Source of the DNA: Lachnospiraceae bacterium
GTDB taxonomy: Bacteria > Bacillota > Clostridia > Lachnospirales > Lachnospiraceae
Length of the DNA stretch: 10,238 nt
NCBI GenBank assembly: GCA_017473665.1
Contig: JAFUKK010000008.1
Coordinates: 1-10,238 of the forward strand
Direction: 5' to 3'
Position numbers and translations under genes: made by a program. This document shows positions 1 to 7,600 of the stretch, in pieces. Below the pieces are notes generated by a model, which saw nothing but the letters and a program-made list of their open reading frames with translations, did no database searches and was not told the origin of the DNA. Position 1 is the first letter of the stretch; every line of letters begins with the position of its first letter.

Positions 1-452
1 GCCTGCTCATGGGTAATGGTGGTAGGAATCCCGTTTTCATCCACATGAAATAGGAAGAACTCACACTCCGGGTCTACGGAAAAGGTATACCCCATCTCCT
101 GATACTCTTTTACAATCCGGTTCAAGATGCAGCGAGGACTAATCTCATAACAGCTACCATCTGCCTTGTGCACATTGCAGAGCAATCTGGCCACTTTTCC
201 GGGCTGGGGTCTCCAGGGCAAAATGGCAAAAGTGTCCAAATCCGGCTCCAGATATAAATCATCCTCACCTTCTCCGTAGGCGCCAAACATAGCAGAACCA
301 TCAAACATAAACTGCTTATCCAACACATTAGCAAGCTGGTTTGCAGCCACAGACATATTCTTTAGATTGCCAAACATATCCGTAAACTGTAATCGGATGA
401 ATTCCACATCCTCCTGCTCCACCAACTCTAAAATCTCCTTTTTTGTCCTCAT
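1..452 (-). CDS. glnA: Glutamine synthetase, type I (5' part, runs off left edge)
   Basis: The first 150 codons are present; the rest lies outside the window. Glutamine synthetase condenses glutamate and ammonia to glutamine with ATP, the main ammonium assimilation step in the cytoplasm. The N-terminal beta-grasp domain (about residues 14-97) carries the family pattern FTDMFGNLK and the latch loop FDGSAMFG, whose Asp51 corresponds to the ammonium-site Asp50 of the Salmonella enzyme. The catalytic domain begins near residue 105, with DPECEFFLF at 128-136; Glu131 fits the first metal ligand. The loop reads DGSAMFG where the commoner form is DGSSIEG, a variation within the family. The ATG at 452 is preceded by AAAGGAGAAAGG at good spacing. 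The gene has its own promoter and a hairpin-containing leader. The family call is secure; the paralogue class cannot be fixed from the N-terminus alone. Confidence 0.93.
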   Translation of the reverse strand, partial: MRTKKEILELVEQEDVEFIRLQFTDMFGNLKNMSVAANQLANVLDKQFMFDGSAMFGAYGEGEDDLYLEPDLDTFAILPWRPQPGKVARLLCNVHKADGSCYEISPRCILNRIVKEYQEMGYTFSVDPECEFFLFHVDENGIPTTITHEQ

Positions 453-507
453 ATCCCTTTCTCCTTTTCCGGCAGCTAGCCTTTGGCCCCATTGTTCCTG
501 AGTATCG

Positions 508-567
508 TGAAAAATACAGAAAAAGGCATCAAATACACCTGCTGTCTGCAGGTTATCCGACGCCTTT
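508..567 (-). terminator. Terminator-like hairpin in the glnA leader (possible attenuator)
   Basis: On the minus strand, AAAGGCGTC (567-559) pairs with GATGCCTTT (530-522). Inside lies a second helix, CCTGC-AGACA-GCAGG (553-539). A T-rich tract (TTTTTCTGTATTTTT) follows. The whole has the form of an intrinsic terminator but sits between the predicted glnA promoter and the glnA start. It could be an attenuator that must be bypassed to express glnA. ANTAR-type antiterminators control glnA in some clostridia, but the apical loop here (AGACA, five nucleotides) is not the classical ANTAR hexaloop. The alternative is that it simply terminates the upstream trpS operon and glnA starts from a promoter I did not recognise. 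Confidence 0.6.
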
Positions 568-593
568 GTCAATCATCATTATCTACGTGATGG

Positions 594-622
594 ATTTTAT
601 CGCATTTTGACTAATTTGTAAA
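594..622 (-). promoter_or_regulatory. Predicted sigma-A promoter of glnA
   Basis: Read on the minus strand, TTTACA (622-617, 5 of 6 consensus bases) is followed after 17 bp by TAAAAT (599-594, 5 of 6). A start site near 587 would give a leader of about 135 nt before the glnA ATG. A second TTGACA at 644-639 has only a weak -10 partner (TACAAA or TTACAA), so I prefer the first pair. Confidence 0.6.
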
Positions 623-646
623 GTACTTTGCTAAAATTTGTCAAAA

Positions 647-1210
647 CTACTCTTCCACCACCTCTACATTGCTGGTTACCACATACAGGATTTGATCACC
701 ATACTCTATACGTGACCAGCCAAAGTCAGGGCTGATACCGGTACGATGTAGCATCTCTCCTGCATCGGCCTGACAGTACACAGTACCGGTACCGCCAGCT
801 GTACTGGGCTCGGTACGTAGATTTACGTACTCCTTGGGAGTGATGGTATTGTCACAATCGGTAAATACCACTTCTCTGCCGTCAGAAGTGAGGACCACGT
901 TGGAATCATCCACCATTTCCTCTTCCTCAGTACTCTCTGACTCTTCTGTGGTATCGGTAGTACCCACATAATCCACCACGGAACTTTCATTGGTGGGAAG
1001 CACCACTGTAGTGTCCTTCCGATGGGTAATGGCCCAGATAATCACACACAAAAGTGCTGCTACCAACACCATACCCACAAATACCAGAAAAGTCGTCATG
1101 GGTTGATCCATACGTTCACTGAGCTCACGGGTGCTACCGGAAGAAGCGCTGTAATCCTCTTCGTATTCCCGACTCCAATTTTCTCCTCTACTGGTTCTTT
1201 TCTTATCCAT
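647..1210 (-). CDS. Single-pass membrane protein with extracytoplasmic SH3b domain
   Basis: A 187-residue protein of unknown specific role. The N-terminus is charged and hydrophilic (1-38). One transmembrane helix follows at about 40-62, flanked by HRK, so the C-terminal part should lie outside the cell. A low-complexity Thr/Ser/Glu-rich acidic linker (about 73-104) follows. The C-terminal 60 residues (about 125-185) match the bacterial SH3 (SH3b) pattern: EYVNLRTEPS near the start, GEMLHRTG in the middle, then WSRIEY and a final YVVTSNVEVVE. SH3b domains commonly bind peptidoglycan. There is no catalytic domain, so it may be a wall-binding anchor or sensor. The gene starts 6 bp after the trpS stop, with GTGAGGA lying inside the end of trpS, so the two are almost certainly co-transcribed. 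A functional link to tRNA charging is not implied. Confidence 0.8.
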   Translation of the reverse strand: MDKKRTSRGENWSREYEEDYSASSGSTRELSERMDQPMTTFLVFVGMVLVAALLCVIIWAITHRKDTTVVLPTNESSVVDYVGTTDTTEESESTEEEEMVDDSNVVLTSDGREVVFTDCDNTITPKEYVNLRTEPSTAGGTGTVYCQADAGEMLHRTGISPDFGWSRIEYGDQILYVVTSNVEVVEE

Positions 1211-1216
1211 AGATAT

Positions 1217-2308
<1,092 letters not shown>

Positions 2309-2339
2309 TCATCCGTACCTTTCAATATTTGCTTTCTCT

Positions 2340-2367
2340 ATCATACCATTTTTTCGCTCAATGGCAA
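2340..2367 (-). promoter_or_regulatory. Predicted promoter of trpS
   Basis: On the minus strand, TTGCCA (2367-2362, 5 of 6) and TATGAT (2345-2340, 5 of 6) are separated by 16 bp. The -35 overlaps the last codons of the ATPase gene. This would give trpS and the SH3b gene independent expression with a leader of roughly 30 nt. Confidence 0.55.
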
Positions 2368-5018
2368 ATAGTTTTTTGCATAAAGAGAAGGGCAATACAC
2401 TCGTGGGCCAAAAGGGGCACTGCCGCCAAAAGAGTAAGAAGTCCCCACTCTGTCAGAGACAGATGGGATGTACCGAATATATCAATAAAGAATGGAATCT
2501 CCGTGACCATCACCTGCAAAGCAAAGCCCAGCACCACTGCCACCACCATCAGAGGATTGGACAAAAAATGGCTGCCCAGGGCAGGCCTATGGGTGTCCCG
2601 CATGCCCACTGCATGAAACAACTGGCACATACCCAGTACCGTAAAAGCATAGGTCTGGGACCTGGAAAGAATCCGCTCCTGGGCCAGACAGTTTTGTATA
2701 TTTTCTATAGAAAAGGTCAACTCATTATGCTGTAATACCACCAATGGAATCAGTAGGAACGCCACCAGCCCTATAAGAGTAATTAAGGCCCCGTAAAAGC
2801 AGGTACATAATAATCCTCCTCTTGCAAAAAGACTTTCCCCGGGCTTTCTGGGCATACATTCCATCTGACGGGCAGGGTCATTCTTATCCATGGACAGTGC
2901 TAAAGCCGGCAGAGAATCCGTAATCAGATTAATCCATAAAATGTGCCCGGACTTTAGGGGAGAAGCCAGCCCTATCAGTACCGCCACAAACATGGTCAGC
3001 ATCTCCCCCAAATTGGAAGATAACAGAAAAATCACAGTCTTTCGAATGTTTTCATAAATTCCGCGGCCTTCTGCAATAGCCTTTTCCACAGTAGCAAAAT
3101 TGTCATCCGTCAAAATAATGTCCGATGCCTGTTTGGCCACATCTGTACCACCTTTGCCCATGGCAATACCGATATCCGCATTTTTCAGGGAAGGGGCATC
3201 ATTGACCCCATCTCCCATCATAGCCACTACTTCTCCATTTGCCTTTAATCCCTTGACAATATCCACCTTTTGGGAAGGAGTAACTCTGGCAAATACTCTG
3301 GTATGGGCAAGCCGTGCTGCCAGTTCCTCCAAAGATAACGCGGACATAGTCTGACCGGTAAGACATTGATCCTTACGCTCCACTATCCCCAGCTTTTTTC
3401 CTACCGCAAAGGCTGTATCCACATGGTCTCCGGTAATCATCACCGTACTGACTCCTGCCCTGCGAAAGCTCTGTACCGCAGCTGCCGCTTCCGGACGTAT
3501 GGGGTCCAGCATGCCCAACATGCCCAGCCAAATCAAATTCTGCTCCTGCACCCTCCCCCGGCTTTGGCCGTCACCTTTGGCCAAAGCTAGGGTCCTCAGT
3601 GCTTCTCCCGACATCTGCGATACCTGTTGCAACAGCCGACTGCGCCTGCCTTCCGTAAGGGGCAACACGCCGCTTCGTCCCTGAATGTGGGTACAGCGCT
3701 TTAATATCTCATCCGGCGCTCCCTTTGTATAACTGACTCCGGAACGATGGATGGTGGTCATCATCTTCCGCCCCGAATCAAAGGGGACTTCTCCTGTTCT
3801 GGGGTCCTTGCGGCGTAGTGCTTCTCCATCCATTCCCTGCTTCCACGCCAACTGAAGCAATGCCAGCTCAGTGGGGTCTCCCACCTGATTTCCATCCTGC
3901 ATATGGGCGTCATTGCATAATACCATCCCCTGCAGAAACTCTTGTAATAACGACTGGTCTGTAACGCCCTTTATGCCCTTTTCCGTGACCTCCAGCTCCC
4001 TGTCCTCCAGATACACCTTCTCCACAGTCATGCAGTTTTTTGTCAAAGTACCTGTTTTATCCGAACACACCACTGTCACTGCTCCCAGCGTTTCTACAGA
4101 GGGCATACGGCGCACAATGGTGTTGACCCGCACCATCTTGGCTACACTCAGGGCCATAGTCACTGTCACCACTGCCGGCAGTCCCTCGGGCACTACGGCC
4201 ACCGCCAAGGATATGGCTGTAATCAGCATTTCCGGTATATCCCGATGCTGCAACACCGCTATTATAAATAATGCCACACACAGTCCGATGGACAAAATAC
4301 TCAATAGTTTTCCCAGCTCGCCCATACGCTTTTGCAAAGGAGTGGCTTCTTGCCCTGCATCATCTATTAAAGCCGCAATCCTTCCCAGCTCCGTACGCAT
4401 ACCGGTGGCAGTGACAATTCCCATGCCCCGGCCCTGAGTCACATAGGTGGACATAAAGGCTTTATCATAATTATCATCCTTATGTCCTCCCCGGGTAACA
4501 TCTTTTTCCACCGGCAGGGATTCTCCGGTAAGAGCAGCTTCCTCCACCTTCATATGACTGGTTTCAATAAGTTGCAGATCTGCCGGCACCTGGGCTCCGG
4601 CCTCCAGGCACACCAAATCCCCCTCCACCAGTTCCTTGGCCGGAATCAGTTTTTGGATTCCATCCCGGACCACCACTGCCTGGGGACTGGTCAGCTGCTT
4701 CAGTGCCTCCAGGGCCTTTTCCGCCTTGCCCTCCTGAATCATGCCCACCGTGGCATTGACCAGCACCACCACCACAATGATCACTGCATCGCTGATTTCC
4801 TGTAACATGATGGAAATAATTGCTGCCACCACCAATATATAAATCAGAGGGTCCTGCAGTTGCTGCATAAAGGTAACCAACGGTGATTTAGGCTTTTTCT
4901 CCTGCATCTGATTATAACCGTCCCGGGCCAGACGCCTGCGGGCCTCCTGCTCTGTAAGCCCCCGACTCCTTTCCTCCCCCTTAGGTACCATTTTTTCCGG
5001 ATACATCTGTCTTTCCAT
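2358..5018 (-). CDS. Calcium-transporting P-type ATPase (type IIB, PMCA-like)
   Basis: An 886-residue P2-type ATPase that should export Ca2+ across the cytoplasmic membrane. Motifs in order: cation-ATPase N-domain (about 18-45), TGES (164-167) of the actuator domain, PEGLP (277-281) in M4, phosphorylation site DKTGT with Asp320, KGAPDE (432-437) in the nucleotide domain, TGD (529-531), and GDGVND (602-607). Ca2+ ligands of SERCA are largely kept: M4 Glu278, M5 Asn669 and Glu672 (SSNLGE), M6 Asn697/Thr700/Asp701 (NLITD). The M8 position of SERCA Glu908 appears to be Gln799, as in eukaryotic PMCA pumps. An ATG at 5018 or a GTG at 5024 is the likely start: AGGAGG (5036-5031) lies 6 nt before the GTG and 12 nt before the ATG. 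The open frame extends to 5165, but that part overlaps promoter DNA and has no ribosome site. Ca2+ is the most likely ion; Mn2+ cannot be excluded. Confidence 0.93.
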   Translation of the reverse strand: MERQMYPEKMVPKGEERSRGLTEQEARRRLARDGYNQMQEKKPKSPLVTFMQQLQDPLIYILVVAAIISIMLQEISDAVIIVVVVLVNATVGMIQEGKAEKALEALKQLTSPQAVVVRDGIQKLIPAKELVEGDLVCLEAGAQVPADLQLIETSHMKVEEAALTGESLPVEKDVTRGGHKDDNYDKAFMSTYVTQGRGMGIVTATGMRTELGRIAALIDDAGQEATPLQKRMGELGKLLSILSIGLCVALFIIAVLQHRDIPEMLITAISLAVAVVPEGLPAVVTVTMALSVAKMVRVNTIVRRMPSVETLGAVTVVCSDKTGTLTKNCMTVEKVYLEDRELEVTEKGIKGVTDQSLLQEFLQGMVLCNDAHMQDGNQVGDPTELALLQLAWKQGMDGEALRRKDPRTGEVPFDSGRKMMTTIHRSGVSYTKGAPDEILKRCTHIQGRSGVLPLTEGRRSRLLQQVSQMSGEALRTLALAKGDGQSRGRVQEQNLIWLGMLGMLDPIRPEAAAAVQSFRRAGVSTVMITGDHVDTAFAVGKKLGIVERKDQCLTGQTMSALSLEELAARLAHTRVFARVTPSQKVDIVKGLKANGEVVAMMGDGVNDAPSLKNADIGIAMGKGGTDVAKQASDIILTDDNFATVEKAIAEGRGIYENIRKTVIFLLSSNLGEMLTMFVAVLIGLASPLKSGHILWINLITDSLPALALSMDKNDPARQMECMPRKPGESLFARGGLLCTCFYGALITLIGLVAFLLIPLVVLQHNELTFSIENIQNCLAQERILSRSQTYAFTVLGMCQLFHAVGMRDTHRPALGSHFLSNPLMVVAVVLGFALQVMVTEIPFFIDIFGTSHLSLTEWGLLTLLAAVPLLAHECIALLFMQKTICH

Positions 5019-5111
5019 AGACACCTTTTCCCTCCTATTATTGTCCATTGCAATTTTATGCTTTTGAGGACAAAAAAATGTTTTACAATTGTATAACTTT
5101 CCTTTGTGTGG

Positions 5112-5117
5112 TATACT
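5112..5117 (+). promoter_or_regulatory. Extended -10 promoter of the DUF1846 gene
   Basis: TATACT preceded by TG and one base (TGGTATACT) forms an extended -10 element. The -35 position 17 bp upstream holds a weak TTGTAT (5089-5094). The element lies 48 bp before the ATG, within the gap shared with the divergent ATPase gene. I could not assign a convincing promoter to the ATPase in the same gap. Confidence 0.55.
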
Positions 5118-5165
5118 AGGACGTTGTATTAATTGATTTTTAAAGTATAAATTGAGGTAAGACAT

Positions 5166-6626
5166 ATGAAACCGGGCTTTGATAACGACAAATACCTAAA
5201 AATGCAATCCACACATATTATGGAGCGGATTGCTCAATTTGATAACAAACTGTATCTGGAGTTCGGCGGCAAGCTCTTTGATGATTTCCATGCCTCCAGG
5301 GTGCTGCCCGGATTTGCAGCAGACAGTAAGCTGCAGATGCTGATGCAGCTGGCTGACCAGGCAGAAATCGTAATGGTAGTCAGTGCCGAAGACATCGACA
5401 AGAATAAAGTACGTGAAGATTTAGGTATTACCTATGACAAAGATGTAATCCGTCTGATGGATGAGTTCCGTAGCCGTGGATTATATGTGGGCAGCGTGGT
5501 ATTAACCAAATATGCCAAACAGCGTAGTGTGGTTGCTTTCCAACAGAGACTGGAGCAGCTGGGCATCAAGGTATATCGTCATTATCTGATTCCCGGATAT
5601 CCTGCCAATGTACCCCTGATTGTCAGCGAGGACGGCTATGGTAAAAATGACTATATCGAAACCACCAGACCTCTGGTGGTGGTCACTGCACCGGGACCCG
5701 GCAGCGGCAAAATGAGCGTATGTCTGTCCCAGCTGTACCATGAATTAAAGCACGGGGTACGGGCCGGTTATGCCAAATTCGAGACCTTCCCCATTTGGAA
5801 TCTCCCTCTAGACCATCCTGTCAATCTGGCCTATGAGGCGGCTACCGCTGATTTAAACGATATTAACATGATTGATCCCTATCACCTAAAGGCTTACGGC
5901 ATTACCACCGTCAACTACAACCGTGATGTGGAAATCTATCCTGTCTTAAATGCTATTTTTATGAAGATATATGGCAGTAGCCCCTATGCTTCTCCCACTG
6001 ATATGGGAGTCAATATGGTGGGCAACTGCATCTTTGATGATGAAGCCTGTCGGGAAGCCTCCCGCCAGGAAATCATCCGTCGCTATTACCAAGCGGTGGC
6101 CGGATTAGCCGAAGGCTCCCGCAGTGCAGAAGAAGTAAATAAAATCCAGTTGCTGATGAGTCAGGAAAATCTGGAGCTGACAGACCGTAAGGTGGTATCC
6201 TATGCTCTGGAACGGGCCCGAGCAACCGGTGCTCCTGCTACGGCCATTGAATTACCTGATGGACAGATTATTACCGGCAAGACCGGCGACTTACTGGGCC
6301 CCAGTGCAGCGGCTGTGATGAATGCCATCAAGGTATTGGCAGGCATTCCCCATAAGGAACTGATTCTGTCACCGGAATCCATTGCTCCTATCCAGGCATT
6401 GAAAACCCAGTACCTGGGTAGCAAAAATCCCAGACTGCATATAGACGAGGTACTCATTGCCCTGTCTGCCACCGCAGCCAATAATGAGGCGGCAGCTCTG
6501 GCATTATCCCAGCTGCCCAAGCTGAAGGGTTGCCAGGTACACTCCAGTGTACGTCTTTCTGCAGTGGACAAGCGTATGTTTAAGAAGTTGGAATGTGACT
6601 TGACCTGTGAACCCAAATCTGAATAA
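5166..6626 (+). CDS. DUF1846 family protein, function unknown
   Basis: A 486-residue soluble protein with no signal peptide or membrane segment, recognisable as a full-length DUF1846 member. The N-terminus MKPGFDNDKYLKMQSTHI leads into FDNKLYLEFGGKLFDDFHASRVLPGF, and HYLIPGYPANVP (139-150) and TFPIWNLPLDHPVN (207-220) are further typical stretches. The segment VVVTAPGPGSGKMS (171-184) looks like a phosphate-binding loop but has Met where a true Walker A has Ser/Thr after GK, so nucleotide binding is only suggested. The C-terminal third (about 330-480) contains a small-residue-rich region. The family is widespread in Firmicutes and, as far as I know, has structures but no assigned reaction. 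The ATG at 5166 is preceded by TTGAGGT at 8-nt spacing. It is monocistronic, between the extended -10 promoter and the terminator after it. Neighbours give no clear functional clue. Confidence 0.92.
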   Translation: MKPGFDNDKYLKMQSTHIMERIAQFDNKLYLEFGGKLFDDFHASRVLPGFAADSKLQMLMQLADQAEIVMVVSAEDIDKNKVREDLGITYDKDVIRLMDEFRSRGLYVGSVVLTKYAKQRSVVAFQQRLEQLGIKVYRHYLIPGYPANVPLIVSEDGYGKNDYIETTRPLVVVTAPGPGSGKMSVCLSQLYHELKHGVRAGYAKFETFPIWNLPLDHPVNLAYEAATADLNDINMIDPYHLKAYGITTVNYNRDVEIYPVLNAIFMKIYGSSPYASPTDMGVNMVGNCIFDDEACREASRQEIIRRYYQAVAGLAEGSRSAEEVNKIQLLMSQENLELTDRKVVSYALERARATGAPATAIELPDGQIITGKTGDLLGPSAAAVMNAIKVLAGIPHKELILSPESIAPIQALKTQYLGSKNPRLHIDEVLIALSATAANNEAAALALSQLPKLKGCQVHSSVRLSAVDKRMFKKLECDLTCEPKSE

Positions 6627-6637
6627 ATGATACCAAT

Positions 6638-6660
6638 GCCGACCCGCTTCGGAAATCGGC
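6638..6660 (+). other. Small hairpin after the DUF1846 gene
   Basis: GCCGA (6638-6642) pairs with TCGGC (6656-6660), with a further CCG-CTT-CGG possibility inside. It lies 12 bp after the stop codon and has no T run, so it is not a terminator by itself. It may protect the 3' end or be accidental. Confidence 0.3.
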
Positions 6661-6674
6661 TTATGTACCAAAAT

Positions 6675-6720
6675 AGAAATGCAAGTTTGCTTTTGATAGC
6701 AAACTTGCATTTCTTATTTT
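6675..6720. terminator. Strong bidirectional hairpin terminator
   Basis: Perfect 16-bp arms (6675-6690 and 6699-6714, AGAAATGCAAGTTTGC and its complement) enclose an 8-base loop. They are followed by TATTTT on the plus strand and by TATTTTGG on the minus strand. It ends the DUF1846 transcript and would also stop leftward transcription from the intergenic region. Confidence 0.85.
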
Positions 6721-6831
6721 CTGACATTTACGGTATTCCAAACATAACATGTACTATTTATTTGCAATTGTTCTGCCTTTGCTTTATTTCTCGGGTCTTT
6801 TCGACATTCTCCGACCAGGCTAGTCAATCAA

Positions 6832-6877
6832 ACTATATCTAGTGTTCATTACTGGTACTATAGTACTAAATATAGTA
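6832..6877. promoter_or_regulatory. Cluster of ACTA/TAGT palindromes, possible operator
   Basis: Three palindromes share half-sites: ACTA-TATC-TAGT (6832-6843), GTACTATAGTAC (6855-6866, perfect) and TACTA-AATA-TAGTA (6864-6877). The first and third have the same 4-base spacer and centres 33 bp apart, about three helical turns. They end 3 bp before a consensus -35 box. The arrangement looks like binding sites for a dimeric regulator; the regulator is not identifiable. Confidence 0.4.
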
Positions 6878-6880
6878 TTT

Positions 6881-6908
6881 TTGACAGTTTTCTTGCAAAT
6901 TCTACATT
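6881..6908 (+). promoter_or_regulatory. Promoter-like sequence in the intergenic region
   Basis: A perfect TTGACA (6881-6886) is followed after 16 bp by TACATT (6903-6908, 4 of 6). The palindrome cluster lies directly upstream. No coding gene follows on this strand, so any transcript would be noncoding or antisense to the membrane protein gene downstream. Confidence 0.35.
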
Positions 6909-7040
6909 TTTTATCCTGTTACAGGATATTTCCCTGCCGTGCCGTCCTGTTCTGTTCCGCCCTGCCTTCCCCTATACATTACATGCCTTCTTCGTCCTCA
7001 AAACAAAAGCATATCCCCTACTATACTTATCCTTTCCAGA

Positions 7041-7111
7041 CTTAGTCGGGTGAGAAGCCAAGGCTCTTGCCCAACCGCTCTTGAAAATTTCCAATTTAGT
7101 TGGGGCAAGAG
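7041..7111. repeat. Inverted repeats able to form a structured RNA
   Basis: The main element pairs CTCTTGCCCAAC (7064-7075) with GTTGGGGCAAGAG (7099-7111), 12 bp with one bulged base. Its loop holds a smaller helix, AAATT-TCC-AATTT. Beside it, 7041-7045 and 7058-7062 form a 5-bp helix that is complete only on the minus strand, through a G-U pair. GCTCTTG is repeated at 7063 and 7077, offering an alternative pairing. No T run follows on the plus strand, so a simple plus-strand terminator is unlikely. Confidence 0.45.
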
Positions 7112-7113
7112 TA

Positions 7114-7148
7114 ATAAAAAAAGACCTGCGCCAAAGCGCAGGCCCTTT
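7114..7148 (-). terminator. Terminator of the deacetylase-membrane protein operon
   Basis: On the minus strand, CCTGCGC (7142-7136) and GCGCAGG (7131-7125) form a 7-bp GC-rich stem with a TTTG loop. It is followed by TCTTTTTTTATTA, a classical Rho-independent terminator. It begins about 16 bp after the stop codon of the membrane protein gene. Confidence 0.88.
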
Positions 7149-7158
7149 CAAATCTCTA

Positions 7159-7575
7159 TTAGTCCATGTACTTGCTGATTAACTTATCAACAACGGGAAC
7201 AGCGATGGTACCCTCATGAACAGATAAGTAACCCAGTCCCAAGAACAGTAAGGTTTCTGCCAAGCTAACAACAGAACGTAAAATGTTACATACATTGTTA
7301 ATGAAGCTGAAACGTACATTTAAGGTGATCAGGTTCAGGATATCACTTATGATGTCGAAGGCATTGGGAATTAAGCCGATTACTGAGTATAAAATGGAAA
7401 ATACCAAGCTCAGAGCCACTGCCTTAACGCAGGTCTTCTTTAACCATGCATTATCCTCGAACAACAGACAATAGCCTGCTAATAAGAACAATATGGTATA
7501 TCCGCCAAATAAGCCTGCCAGATACACTGCTGCTGCCATTAAACCTACTGCTACGCCAAATTTAGTTTTACTCAT
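7159..7575 (-). CDS. Small integral membrane protein, function unknown
   Basis: A 138-residue hydrophobic protein that I cannot assign to a named family. Hydrophobic stretches at about 6-22, 24-39, 49-70 and 101-118 suggest three or four membrane helices. A short polar segment, FEDNAWLKK (39-47), lies between the second and third, and the tail VDKLISKYMD is polar. No metal-binding or catalytic motif is visible. The ATG at 7575 follows AGGAGGGACACG at about 10-nt spacing. The gene starts 25 bp after the deacetylase stop and ends at a terminator, so it is the last gene of a two-gene operon. The pairing may mean a shared envelope role, but that is inference. Confidence 0.75.
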   Translation of the reverse strand: MSKTKFGVAVGLMAAAVYLAGLFGGYTILFLLAGYCLLFEDNAWLKKTCVKAVALSLVFSILYSVIGLIPNAFDIISDILNLITLNVRFSFINNVCNILRSVVSLAETLLFLGLGYLSVHEGTIAVPVVDKLISKYMD

Positions 7576-7600
7576 AATACGTGTCCCTCCTAAAAGACAA

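Larger units (their letters stand above)
6721..7114. other. Intergenic region without a credible gene
   Basis: Between the two terminators I find no reading frame with a ribosome site or recognisable product; the short open frames here use unsupported starts and have composition unlike the neighbours. The stretch does contain palindromes beside a promoter-like sequence (6832-6908), a 7-bp hairpin TATCCTG-TTA-CAGGATA (6912-6928), a pyrimidine-rich/G-rich tract (6932-6966), and inverted repeats at 7041-7111. It may encode a small RNA or be a remnant of lost genes. Confidence 0.5.

Noticed and set aside
3913..4437. Plus-strand open frame of 174 codons
   Set aside because: It is antisense to the conserved central part of the Ca2+ ATPase; its Ser/Thr/Pro-rich content comes from the opposite frame.
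5019..5165. Upstream extension of the ATPase by 49 residues
   Set aside because: The added residues have no ribosome site, overlap the DUF1846 promoter, and precede a good AGGAGG next to the GTG/ATG starts at 5024/5018.
5019..5165. yybP-ykoY (Mn2+) riboswitch before the cation ATPase
   Set aside because: The gap is too short and lacks the conserved paired loops of that riboswitch.
6675..6714. Long inverted repeat as an insertion sequence end
   Set aside because: The arms are adjacent with an 8-base loop and T-rich flanks; there is no transposase or target duplication, so it is a terminator.
6200..6727. Minus-strand open frame of 175 codons
   Set aside because: It starts inside the bidirectional terminator and is antisense to the DUF1846 gene, with no recognisable product.
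6800..6806. Spo0A-box-like TGTCGAA on the minus strand
   Set aside because: A 7-base match is expected about once in 10 kb by chance, and no gene lies properly placed downstream.
6627..7178. Short plus-strand open frames in the intergenic region (71, 67 and 79 codons)
   Set aside because: They read through a terminator hairpin or use starts without a ribosome site, and their composition is that of translated noncoding DNA.
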